This document shows, one piece after another, positions 1 to 5,871 of a stretch of 8,020 nucleotides of DNA. The position numbers and the translations under genes were made by a program. Under the pieces are notes generated by a model. It did no database searches, was not told where the DNA came from, and saw only the letters and a list, made by a program, of their open reading frames with translations. The first letter of the stretch is position 1, and each line of letters starts with the position of its first letter. The DNA is from Bacteroidales bacterium (GTDB lineage: Bacteria > Bacteroidota > Bacteroidia > Bacteroidales > Bacteroidaceae), in assembly GCA_004558535.1 (NCBI GenBank), contig SFCP01000104.1, positions 1 through 8,020 of the forward strand. Reading direction: 5' to 3'.

Positions 1-581
1 GAAGCGGCGATCAGTACACCACCGACTATGGAAATCTCGGCAATAAGTTCCTGCGAGATGAAAGTCTGCGAGATTTTCGCGATACCATATATCGCCGAGA
101 GCCAGATAAAGACCAGCAGGGCCGTAATGGCCGTCAGGAAACCGTAGCTCGAGGCTATGACAATCATCGTGACGAGGTTCATCGTGGCCAACGTCATGAG
201 GAAAGTGTCGTCGCCGTAGAGGGCGCTGTTCACCGGTCCCATGATGGCCAGCGTCCCCACGCAGCAAAGGAGAACGGCCGTGGTGATGCCCTCGCTCAGG
301 TTGGACCCACGCGCCATCCGCGCCGTAGCCTTTTCGAGGCGCTGGTCCAGGCGCAGCAGCGTGCCCACCAAACCGCCCAACGAAAGGCAGAAGATGAAGA
401 GCACGGGGTACTTGCTCTCCGCCAGGTTTTGCATGGCCACATTCATGCCGAGGACCAGCGCAGCCAAGCCCATGGCCGTATTGAGCACGGTAATGTATTT
501 TTCGCGGATACCCTTGCGGGCAATGGCTCCGATGGCGCTGCCCAGTACGATGGACAAGGCGTTGATGAGGATAGCAAACAT
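1..581 (-). CDS. DUF554 family integral membrane protein (3' end cut by window edge)
   Basis: The reverse strand is open from the ATG at 579-581 to the window edge, giving 193 residues with no stop. The translation begins MFAILINALSIVLGSAIGAI and is very hydrophobic, with membrane segments near residues 1-20, 33-50, 58-76, 99-120, 127-145, 148-168 and 178-193. The order of features fits DUF554 (YdfK/YqgA-like) proteins: an N-terminal LxNALSIxLGSxIG helix, then a short basic loop (ARKGIREK), a GLAALVLGMNVAM helix, a LGGLVGTLLRLDQRLE stretch, SEGxxTAxLLxCVGxLAIMG, and a final EISxVGGxL helix. Family members are usually about 225-240 residues, so roughly 35-45 C-terminal residues lie outside the window. 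The family has no firmly established function; a transport role is often guessed. A plus-strand open frame at 241-588 is a shadow of this gene. No clear TAnnTTTG box lies directly upstream, so read-through from the tRNA-Pro gene is possible. Confidence 0.88.
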   Translation of the reverse strand, partial: MFAILINALSIVLGSAIGAIARKGIREKYITVLNTAMGLAALVLGMNVAMQNLAESKYPVLFIFCLSLGGLVGTLLRLDQRLEKATARMARGSNLSEGITTAVLLCCVGTLAIMGPVNSALYGDDTFLMTLATMNLVTMIVIASSYGFLTAITALLVFIWLSAIYGIAKISQTFISQELIAEISIVGGVLIAA

Positions 582-667
582 AGTGTGAAGGAATTGAGAG
601 TTGCCTAATATTAATATAGGAGCGGAAGACACCGGATACGACCTGCGCGCCCCCGTCCGAAATGCAG

Positions 668-700
668 AAAAGCGGAACGCTACGATGAGTGTCCGCCTTT
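668..700 (-). terminator. Possible weak terminator downstream of tRNA-Pro
   Basis: On the minus strand a stem of AAAGGCGGA with TCCGCTTTT (one G-U pair) closes a loop of about 15 bases, seven bases beyond the 3' end of tRNA-Pro. The U tract is short and mostly inside the stem. It could terminate the tRNA transcript or let some transcription pass into the DUF554 gene. Confidence 0.35.
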
Positions 701-706
701 CTTGGG

Positions 707-779
707 TCGGAAAGAGGCGACTCGAACGCCCGACCCCTACGTCCCGAACGTAGTGCGCTACCAACTGCGCTACTTTCCG
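707..779 (-). tRNA. tRNA-Pro, anticodon CGG
   Basis: The reverse complement folds as a full 73-base cloverleaf. The acceptor stem is CGGAAAG with CTTTCCG and discriminator A. The D stem is GCGC/GCGC around AGTTGGTA. The anticodon stem is CTACG/CGTAG with loop TTCGGGA, which places CGG at positions 34-36 (proline, codon CCG). The variable loop is five bases, and the T arm is GGGCG-TTCGAGT-CGCCT with one G-U pair. CCA is not encoded, so it must be added by the CCA-adding enzyme. A TACCTTTG box sits just upstream. Confidence 0.96.
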
Positions 780-790
780 ATTTTGCGCTG

Positions 791-798
791 CAAAGGTA
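791..798 (-). promoter_or_regulatory. Bacteroidota-type -7 box for tRNA-Pro
   Basis: The minus strand reads TACCTTTG, an exact match to TAnnTTTG, ending 11 bases before the first base of tRNA-Pro. That places the start of transcription a few bases upstream of the tRNA. No TTTG lies at the ideal 19-21 base distance; the nearest one upstream is 12 bases away. Confidence 0.75.
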
Positions 799-869
799 AC
801 TAATTCCTTGCAAACGACGAAATTTTCGCCCAATTATTTTTTTTCGCGGCCTAACTCCAAATTATTCCG

Positions 870-877
870 TACCTTTG
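870..877 (+). promoter_or_regulatory. -7 box for the SRPBCC-lipoprotein unit
   Basis: TACCTTTG matches TAnnTTTG exactly and lies 31 bases before the ATG at 909, predicting an A-rich leader of about 25 bases. No good -33 TTTG is seen, only a T run near 835-844. It is divergent from the tRNA-Pro box, with about 70 AT-rich bases between them. Confidence 0.7.
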
Positions 878-908
878 CGCTCTCAAAAAATCTGAAACAG
901 CATACACC

Positions 909-1379
909 ATGAGCCTCTCAAAATTTGAAAGTGAAGTAAAGTATATTCCCCAGGAAGTACAAGTGGTCTACAACCGATTTGCCGATTTGCGCAATCTGAG
1001 CGTCCTGCGGGAAAAGTTGGCCGACCCGGCCGTCCGCGAACGGATGGCGGCGCAGATACCGGCCGACAAACTCGCCGCAGCCGAGCAACAGTTGGAACAG
1101 ATGGAGTTTGATCGCGACACCGTACGCCTGCAGTCGCCCGTAGGCGAGATTACGCTGTGCATCGTGGAGCGCGAGGAGCCCAAATGTCTGAAGTTCGAGG
1201 GACAAGGTACGCCGATACCGCTCTATCTGTGGATCCAGCTGCTGCCCAACGGCGAGTGCGAAACCAAAATGCGGGTGACGATTGGCGCCGAAGTCAACTT
1301 CTTCATGAAAAGCATGGTATCAAAGCCGCTGCAACAGGCCGCAGACGGACTGGCCAACCTCTTGGCAGCTGCGCGATAG
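909..1379 (+). CDS. SRPBCC (START-like) fold protein
   Basis: This 156-residue soluble protein has no signal peptide or membrane segment. It begins MSLSKFESEVKYIPQ and has the layout of small Bacteroidales SRPBCC-family proteins: a first beta strand (KFESEVKYIP), a helix (VYNRFADLRNLSVLREKL), then strands VRLQSPVGEITLCIVEREEP, KCLKFEGQ, PLYLWIQLLP and ETKMRVTIGAEV, and a long C-terminal helix (MVSKPLQQAADGLANLLAAA, about residues 134-155). SRPBCC proteins form a helix-grip fold around a hydrophobic pocket; the ligand here is unknown. It carries a charged helical insert (about residues 36-68) that makes it slightly longer than the relatives I recall. The start is supported by the TACCTTTG box 31 bases upstream. 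The lipoprotein gene follows after 18 bases, so the two are probably co-transcribed. Confidence 0.85.
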   Translation: MSLSKFESEVKYIPQEVQVVYNRFADLRNLSVLREKLADPAVRERMAAQIPADKLAAAEQQLEQMEFDRDTVRLQSPVGEITLCIVEREEPKCLKFEGQGTPIPLYLWIQLLPNGECETKMRVTIGAEVNFFMKSMVSKPLQQAADGLANLLAAAR

Positions 1380-1397
1380 ACCTTTCATCACAAGTAT

Positions 1398-1943
1398 ATG
1401 CGACGCCTTGTCACCTTCCTGCTACTTGTAGCCGCGCTGGCCGGCTGTACGGACGACTCCGAGAACCTCTATACGAAATATCGGGCTTTCTTCCGCTACT
1501 CCTACGTATCCACTACGCCGCCACTCTACGCTGCGGTCAACAGTCCAGGCATCTTCTGCACCATCACCTTTCCCGCGGGAAAGTATCACTTCGCCCTGAC
1601 CGACGGCAACGCCTTTACCTACACGCCGACAGCACTTGATGCCTACGGTCCGCCCGAATGTATCGCGGGATTTATCGTCGGTACGCCCCAGGTGCCCGAT
1701 GTCTACGGCAACTTCACCGTCACGGCCTACGACCTTGTCTGTCCGAATTGCTACGAGGAAAGCGCCATCCAGCGCTCCCTCACTGTGAGCGAGGGAGGAG
1801 CAGCCAAGTGCAGCCGCTGCCTGCGTACGTACGACCTCAACAACAATGGCATCATGCTATCGGGACCTGCGTCGGGCCGGAAGCTCTTCCGTTACCACGT
1901 AGCCTACGCGGCGACCCAGGGAGTCCTGATGATCCAAAACTGA
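1398..1943 (+). CDS. Small lipoprotein with a four-cysteine Rieske-like C-terminal domain
   Basis: This 181-residue protein starts with a lipoprotein signal peptide: MRR, a hydrophobic stretch, then the lipobox L-A-G-C with Cys17 as the predicted lipidated residue, followed by TDD. It is therefore probably anchored in the envelope. The C-terminal half has CPNC (Cys115, Cys118), 19 residues, then CSRC (Cys138, Cys141), followed directly by RTYDLNNNGI and a GPASGRKLFRYHVAY ending. The second part resembles the cluster-binding end of Rieske proteins, but the histidine ligands of the usual CxH/CxxH pair are replaced by cysteines, so zinc or a four-Cys iron site is more likely than a classical 2Fe-2S cluster. 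I recall similar uncharacterised Bacteroides lipoproteins with AYDxxCPNC and CxRTYDLN motifs. The function is unknown. It lies 18 bases after the SRPBCC gene, and a strong palindromic terminator follows about 60 bases downstream. Confidence 0.85.
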   Translation: MRRLVTFLLLVAALAGCTDDSENLYTKYRAFFRYSYVSTTPPLYAAVNSPGIFCTITFPAGKYHFALTDGNAFTYTPTALDAYGPPECIAGFIVGTPQVPDVYGNFTVTAYDLVCPNCYEESAIQRSLTVSEGGAAKCSRCLRTYDLNNNGIMLSGPASGRKLFRYHVAYAATQGVLMIQN

Positions 1944-2001
1944 CAGCGCGCCAATAGCCACCGGCTGCTGAAACAAAAAAATTGGGAAGCCACTAAAAAA
2001 A

Positions 2002-2035
2002 GCAACTCGCCCGCGGGCGAGTTGCTTTTGCTTTT
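2002..2035. terminator. Bidirectional intrinsic terminator
   Basis: Positions 2002-2025 form a perfect 24-base palindrome (GCAACTCGCCCG and its complement). It is preceded by ACTAAAAAAA and followed by TTTTGCTTTTT, so each strand ends the stem with a U-rich tract. It lies between the end of the plus-strand lipoprotein gene (1943) and the 3' end of the minus-strand tRNA-Leu (2053), and probably ends both converging transcripts. Confidence 0.9.
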
Positions 2036-2052
2036 TCTGTGTTCGAAATGTG

Positions 2053-2138
2053 TACTCGAAGTGGGACTTGAACCCACACAGCCATCACTGGCCAAAGGAT
2101 TTTAAGTCCTTCGTGTCTACCGATTCCACCATTCGAGC
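2053..2138 (-). tRNA. tRNA-Leu, anticodon UAA
   Basis: The reverse complement is an 86-base class II tRNA. The acceptor stem is GCTCGAA with TTCGAGT (first pair G-U) and discriminator A. The anticodon stem is AAGGA/TCCTT with loop CTTAAAA, giving UAA. A long variable arm (around GGCCAGTGATGGCT) is followed by a T arm with loop TTCAAGT. CCA is not encoded. It lies seven bases downstream of tRNA-Gly, so the pair is very likely processed from one transcript. Confidence 0.96.
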
Positions 2139-2145
2139 AACCGGG

Positions 2146-2218
2146 AGCGGAAAACGAGACTCGAACTCGCGACCCCAACCTTGGCAAGGTTGTGCTCTAC
2201 CAACTGAGCTATTTCCGC
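2146..2218 (-). tRNA. tRNA-Gly, anticodon GCC
   Basis: The reverse complement is a 73-base cloverleaf. The acceptor stem is GCGGAAA/TTTCCGC with discriminator T. The D arm is GCTC-AGTTGGTA-GAGC. The anticodon stem is CAACC/GGTTG with loop TTGCCAA (anticodon GCC), and the T arm is GCGAG-TTCGAGT-CTCGT. CCA is not encoded. It is the first gene of the tRNA-Gly/tRNA-Leu unit, with a full promoter about 40 bases upstream. Confidence 0.97.
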
Positions 2219-2255
2219 AAAGCAGATAACGAAGTCGTTCTCTCTTTATCGGGTG

Positions 2256-2286
2256 CAAAGGTAAGGGTTTATTTCAAAACTACAAA
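2256..2286 (-). promoter_or_regulatory. Promoter of the tRNA-Gly/tRNA-Leu unit
   Basis: The minus strand carries TTTG (2283-2286), 19 bases, then TACCTTTG (2256-2263). This matches the Bacteroidota housekeeping promoter in both boxes and in spacing. It lies 37 bases upstream of tRNA-Gly, leaving a 5' leader of about 30 bases to be removed by RNase P. Confidence 0.85.
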
Positions 2287-2375
2287 GCATTTAGTGGGAT
2301 TTTTTGGAGGCTTCGGCGTACGCAAGTGCTTTCCGGAGGCATTTTCCGGCTGCGCGGACTTCCCCGTATGGTCAC

Positions 2376-2426
2376 AAAAAGGGCCGACGGAGGCCCCGCT
2401 CGCTTTTACGGAGCACTTCGTCGGCC
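2376..2426 (-). terminator. Intrinsic terminator of the DUF4301 gene
   Basis: On the minus strand, downstream of the DUF4301 stop, GGCCGACG pairs with CGTCGGCC (plus positions 2419-2426 and 2382-2389). The stem extends inward by a G-U and two more pairs, and a second small stem (GCTC/GAGC) lies in the loop. The stem is followed directly by CTTTTT. This is a long, strong rho-independent terminator starting about 24 bases after the stop codon. Confidence 0.85.
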
Positions 2427-2449
2427 GGAGATATTGGTTGCGCGAAACC

Positions 2450-3976
2450 TTACTGGTGCTGTTCGCGATAGAGGTCGTTGACGGTCTTCACCGGGTTGAA
2501 GGTAGCCAGCGGCACCTGCACGAAGACGGTGTTCCAATCGCTCATGGCGCCGTTCCACAGGCCGGGCAGCTCCAACGCCTTGAGTTCCTTGCCGTCCTTG
2601 CTCTTGTGCGAGATAAATCCGGTGGCGGGATCGACGAAATCGGGCAGGTGGAAGCGGTGGCCATGATAATCGCGGAGCGCACAAACCAGGTCTACGGGAT
2701 TGAAATGCGTGCCCTGCTCGAACATAGCCTTCTTTTCGGGATCGCTCATGTCGATTTGCGAGCTCTCAAGTATCTGCGGCGAAATCGTGCCGTCGGCATT
2801 GTAGGCCAGGAACGGTCCGCCGCCCGGTTCACCCACGTTGCGTACCATACCGCAGACGCGAATGGGGCGATTGAGCTTCTTCCGGAGGTAAGCTACCAGC
2901 TCTTCTCCTTCGGGCGCCTTGCCATCGGACGTCTTGCAGCAGAACTTCTTTTGCAGGAACTGCCACATTTCCAGCAGTTCGGCGGCGCTGCAATTGCCTT
3001 CATCCAACTTATTCAGATAAGCAAAGGTCTGCTGCTGCAGCGTGACGAGGACGCCGGCCAGCAGCTGCTTGTTGATGACGGTTTCCTCCTTGAGCCGATC
3101 GGGCACCACGTTGTCGATGTTCTTGATGAAGACGACGTCGGCGTCTATGTCGTTGAGATTTTCGATCAGAGCGCCGTGGCCGCCGGGTCTGAAGAGCAGC
3201 GAACCGTCTGCCTTGCGGAAGGGCGTATTGTCAGCGTTGGCAGCGACGGTGTCGGTGCTGGGCTTTTGCTCGGAGAAGCTGACTTCGTACTTCACGCCGT
3301 AGGCTTCCTCGTAAGCAGGTGCTACTTGCTTCACCAGGGCTTCGAACAAGGGGCGATGCTCGGGCGAAACGGTGAAGTGCACGCTTACCTGGCCATTGTT
3401 CTCGCGGGCATAGAGGGCACCCTCGACCAGATGTTCCTCAAGGGGTGTGCGGGACGTTTTGTCATAGCGGTGGAACTTCAGCAATCCCTTGGGCAGGGCA
3501 CCGTAGTTCAGCCCCTCGGGTTCGAGCATAGCCTTGGCCACGTCTTTGTAGCGGTCGGCACCGATCAGCTGGTGCACGCCCATATTGTACAACTTGTGGC
3601 AGGCTTCGTCCAAATCAGCAAAGAAGGCTGCGTCGTCGATACTTTCGAAGAACTTCTTCTCGAAATCTGTCTGCGGGATGCTGTAAGGTGCATCGACAAA
3701 GGCAAATACGTCCTTGAACATACGGCTGGCGGCCCCCGAAGCAGGCACGAACTTCACGACATGATGTCCGGGAGTAGCGGTATATTCGGCCCAGGCATTC
3801 AGATAGGCTTCCTGTTCCTCACTGCGGGGGATAAGGATGCCACGACCTGCGGCAGCGGCCGCACTAAGAGCCAGATAGGGGAAACCCTTGGCGAAGCAAT
3901 CCAGCTGGGCTTGCAGTTTCTCTTCCGAAATGCCTTTCTTTTGCAAAAGGGCTTTGTCTTCAGCTGTGAGTTTCAT
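2450..3976 (-). CDS. DUF4301 family protein, probable nucleotidyltransferase-like enzyme
   Basis: This 508-residue protein begins MKLTAEDKALLQKKGIS and has no signal peptide. The length and pattern fit DUF4301, a family found mostly in Bacteroidota. Visible motifs are FVPASGAASRM (residues 76-86), LLKFHRY (165-171), RPGGHGALIENL (263-274), FIKNIDNVVPD (283-293) and VRNVGEPGGGPF (378-389). The first recalls the nucleotide-binding GGxGTRMG loop of sugar-nucleotide pyrophosphorylases. The GGHGALxxxL plus FIxNIDN pair closely resembles the PGHGDLYxxL and FISNIDN segments of UDP-sugar pyrophosphorylases. A cytosolic GT-A-like nucleotidyltransferase role is therefore my inference; the reaction is not known. 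The frame is open to an ATG at 4048, but family proteins start near MKLTxEDK, so 3976 is preferred. It has its own promoter and terminator. The 607-residue frame on the opposite strand (2192-4015) is a shadow. Confidence 0.9.
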   Translation of the reverse strand: MKLTAEDKALLQKKGISEEKLQAQLDCFAKGFPYLALSAAAAAGRGILIPRSEEQEAYLNAWAEYTATPGHHVVKFVPASGAASRMFKDVFAFVDAPYSIPQTDFEKKFFESIDDAAFFADLDEACHKLYNMGVHQLIGADRYKDVAKAMLEPEGLNYGALPKGLLKFHRYDKTSRTPLEEHLVEGALYARENNGQVSVHFTVSPEHRPLFEALVKQVAPAYEEAYGVKYEVSFSEQKPSTDTVAANADNTPFRKADGSLLFRPGGHGALIENLNDIDADVVFIKNIDNVVPDRLKEETVINKQLLAGVLVTLQQQTFAYLNKLDEGNCSAAELLEMWQFLQKKFCCKTSDGKAPEGEELVAYLRKKLNRPIRVCGMVRNVGEPGGGPFLAYNADGTISPQILESSQIDMSDPEKKAMFEQGTHFNPVDLVCALRDYHGHRFHLPDFVDPATGFISHKSKDGKELKALELPGLWNGAMSDWNTVFVQVPLATFNPVKTVNDLYREQHQ

Positions 3977-4084
3977 AGTGTTATAGAGTTTAATATTAGA
4001 TATAGTCGGTCCTGAAAATGCGCCGGACGAGATGCTGCGGGCGCACATTCCTTTGCAACGCCGTTATCGCGTCAAGCAACTTTG

Positions 4085-4092
4085 CAAAATTA
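4085..4092 (-). promoter_or_regulatory. -7 box for the DUF4301 gene
   Basis: The minus strand reads TAATTTTG, a TAnnTTTG match, about 108 bases before the chosen ATG at 3976. This implies a leader of about 100 bases, longer than others here. It contains an imperfect stem (TGCGCC/GGCGCA at 4040-4045 and 4019-4024) followed by TTTTC on the minus strand. No well-spaced -33 TTTG is seen. Confidence 0.5.
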
Positions 4093-4196
4093 GCGATTAT
4101 TTTCAAGTACAATCTTTTTTACCGCCTTTTTTTAGTTACAAAGCTGCGAAGCACAAAAAAAGAGTGCGGAGCCACGATATCCTCGCAGAAACTGCC

Positions 4197-4223
4197 TACA
4201 TTTGCAACACGATTTTAATTTTG
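4197..4223 (+). promoter_or_regulatory. Candidate -7 box(es) for the YhcH-nuclease unit
   Basis: TACATTTG (4197-4204) matches TAnnTTTG and lies 27 bases before the ATG at 4232. A second match, TAATTTTG (4216-4223), is only 8 bases from the ATG. The first is preferred because it leaves a short leader of about 20 bases. Neither has an ideal -33 TTTG. The region is divergent from the DUF4301 promoter. Confidence 0.55.
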
Positions 4224-4231
4224 AATAAAGC

Positions 4232-4681
4232 ATGGTTTTAGCATCCCTTGCCGATGCAGCGCGCTACGAAGCCCTGCATCCGCTCCTGAAAAAGGCATTT
4301 GCCTACCTGCGCAGTCACGATCTGCGCCAAGTGCCCGCCGGGCGCATTTCCCTGGACGGCGATGCGCTGTACATCAACGTGGCCGACGCGACACTGCTTC
4401 CTGCCGAGGCACAAAAGTTAGAGGTGCATCGCGCCTATCTGGACATCCACGTGCCCCTGTCCGGCCCGGAAGTAATCGGCTGGCGCCATTTGTCCGACAT
4501 CGATGTGCCGCCCGAAGCGCCCTTTGACGAAGCCGGCGACTTTGCCCTCTACGCAGCCCCCGCCTCCACCTACTTCACCGTGACGCCCGGCCAGTTTGCC
4601 ATCGTATGGCCCGAGGACGCGCACGCGCCCATCCTTGGCACGGGCACCCTGCGCAAGGCCATTGTCAAGGTGCGGCTCTGA
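4232..4681 (+). CDS. YhcH/YjgK/YiaL (DUF386) family protein
   Basis: This 149-residue cytosolic protein has the hallmarks of the YhcH/YjgK/YiaL family, a cupin-like beta-barrel with a metal-binding pocket. The core motif ExHxxYxDIH is present as E64-V-H66-R-A-Y69-L-D71-I-H73, and the second motif PxDxHxP as P127-E-D129-A-H131-A-P133, followed by the KAIVKV strand near the C terminus. The length matches the usual 150 or so residues, so the gene looks intact. Members are found with sugar or sialic acid catabolism genes and are thought to act on or bind sugars or sugar acids; the substrate here cannot be told. None of the neighbours is a sugar-catabolism gene, so the context does not help. The start is supported by a TACATTTG box 27 bases upstream. 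The nuclease gene starts 50 bases after the stop with no terminator between. Confidence 0.92.
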   Translation: MVLASLADAARYEALHPLLKKAFAYLRSHDLRQVPAGRISLDGDALYINVADATLLPAEAQKLEVHRAYLDIHVPLSGPEVIGWRHLSDIDVPPEAPFDEAGDFALYAAPASTYFTVTPGQFAIVWPEDAHAPILGTGTLRKAIVKVRL

Positions 4682-4731
4682 GGGAACAAGCACTTACCCG
4701 CCAAGGCCTAATCCTCCACCACTACCTCACT

Positions 4732-5790
4732 ATGACAAAACGATTTGTAACGTATCTCGGAGGCCTGGTATTCCTAATTTGCACGGTTGCATGGTGCACC
4801 GACCAGTCGGAATTCCGGGAGCAGGCTTCCAACGCGGCCACAGCGTCGCAGGCGACAACCCAGGAAGAGGGAGCATCCCTCCCGGACGGGCCGGAAATCC
4901 CGGTGCGCACCGCCGGCACAAAGCACACGCAGACAATCCGGCACAAAGGCTACACACTCTCCTTTGACCCCCGGCACAACACGCCCGAATGGGTGGCGTG
5001 GGAACTGACGAGCCAAGAAGCCAACGGCACAAAGCCACGGGCCGACGAATTCCTGCCCGACCCCAATGTGGACGAGGCACACCGCGTCACCACCGAGGAC
5101 TACAAGGGCTCGGGCTACGACAGGGGCCACATGATACCCGCCGCCGACATGAAATGGGACAGCCGGGCAATGGCCGAAAGCTTCTACATGAGCAACATCT
5201 GCCCGCAGGATCACAGCCTGAATGCCGGTTCGTGGGCCACACTCGAGAAGGCCTGCCGCCGATGGGCCACACAGGAGGGAGCCATCTACATAGTCTGCGG
5301 CCCGGTGTATGCCCCGGGAAAGACCCCGAAGCAGATTGGCAGAGAGCACAAGGTGGACGTTCCCGACGGCTTCTTCAAATGCGTCCTCTCCCTGTACCCG
5401 GGACAGGAGAAAGCCGTAGGTTTCTATTACGAAAACCGCAGCGGCAAGCAACCGATGGCGCAAACGGCGCTCACGGTGGACAGTGTGGAGCAACTGACCG
5501 GTCTGGACTTCTTCGCCAGTGTGCCCGACTCCATCGAGAACCGCGTCGAGGCGACTTTCTCGCTCAAGGCGTGGGAACGCGGTCCCAAAATGTACACCGC
5601 CCGGCCGGTTCGCATGCAGCAAGCCCTCTGCATTTCCCAAATGTTAAAACGCAGAAGGGGCGATTTGCTTTTCGCCGAAAAATGTTGTATATTTGCATTG
5701 CAGATATGGAGAAAGCCGCACCAACAGGGGCTTTCTCCTATTTTTTGTCCCTTTTGCAGCCACTACAGGCCGCTAAATGCCTACCACTAA
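4732..5790 (+). CDS. Exported DNA/RNA non-specific endonuclease (NUC1 type) with a doubtful C-terminal tail
   Basis: This is a beta-beta-alpha metal nuclease of the Serratia nuclease/NUC1 family. Residues 1-22 (MTKRFVTYLGGLVFLICTVAW-C) form a signal peptide; Cys22 could be lipidated but the preceding W makes a poor lipobox. A low-complexity linker follows to about residue 65. The catalytic motif is D130-R-G-H133, where H133 is the expected general base. It is followed by FYMSNICPQ (N155) and LNAGSWATLE (N164, W168, E172), the usual Mg-binding region. The nuclease domain appears to end near SLKAW (about residue 282). The remaining 70 or so residues are not nuclease-like: from about 5664 the frame crosses a full promoter and a strong hairpin terminator. 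The true stop was probably lost or shifted; one frame over, a TAA occurs at 5645-5647. The start at 4732 is chosen because it gives the signal peptide; an in-frame upstream extension lies inside YhcH. Confidence 0.88.
   Translation: MTKRFVTYLGGLVFLICTVAWCTDQSEFREQASNAATASQATTQEEGASLPDGPEIPVRTAGTKHTQTIRHKGYTLSFDPRHNTPEWVAWELTSQEANGTKPRADEFLPDPNVDEAHRVTTEDYKGSGYDRGHMIPAADMKWDSRAMAESFYMSNICPQDHSLNAGSWATLEKACRRWATQEGAIYIVCGPVYAPGKTPKQIGREHKVDVPDGFFKCVLSLYPGQEKAVGFYYENRSGKQPMAQTALTVDSVEQLTGLDFFASVPDSIENRVEATFSLKAWERGPKMYTARPVRMQQALCISQMLKRRRGDLLFAEKCCIFALQIWRKPHQQGLSPIFCPFCSHYRPLNAYH
5664..5695 (+). promoter_or_regulatory. Near-ideal promoter inside the end of the nuclease frame
   Basis: TTTG (5664-5667), 20 bases, then TATATTTG (5688-5695) match the Bacteroidota promoter in both boxes and in spacing. 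Transcription would start near 5701-5704, only about 5 bases before a strong terminator hairpin. No long gene is directly served. Confidence 0.75.
5708..5746 (+). terminator. Strong intrinsic terminator
   Basis: GGAGAAAGCC (5708-5717) and GGCTTTCTCC (5729-5738) form a 10-bp perfect stem with an 11-base loop, followed by TATTTTTT. It probably ends the YhcH-nuclease transcript and any transcript from the promoter at 5664-5695. Confidence 0.88.
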
Positions 5791-5871
5791 GTCCGACTTA
5801 GTTTTTCGCAAGTGCCTTGTAGTTTTTTCTAAGTCCTTTGTAGTTTTGCGCAAGTGCCTTGTAGTGGCAAA
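5788..5871 (+). repeat. Four tandem copies of a 21-base repeat
   Basis: Copies lie at 5788-5808, 5809-5829, 5830-5850 and 5851-5871 without gaps. Each starts with (C/T)AAGT(C/G)C, has a TTGTAGT-like core (CTTAGT in copy 1) and a T run; the last copy loses its T run. In one frame they read as seven-residue repeats of the type K(S/C)xVVxx. Because 21 bases is close to two turns of DNA, the copies lie on one helix face. No function is known to me. Confidence 0.85.

Noticed and set aside
707..2218. Possible mobile-element insertion next to tRNA genes
   Set aside because: No integrase, transposase or direct repeat of a tRNA 3' end is seen; the genes around are ordinary chromosomal ones.
2192..4015. 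A 607-residue plus-strand open frame, the longest in the window
   Set aside because: It lies opposite the DUF4301 gene, starts inside tRNA-Gly, and its translation shows no recognisable family; the minus-strand product has clear conserved motifs.
4774..5640. A 288-residue minus-strand open frame
   Set aside because: It is antisense to the nuclease gene, which contains the complete DRGH catalytic region.
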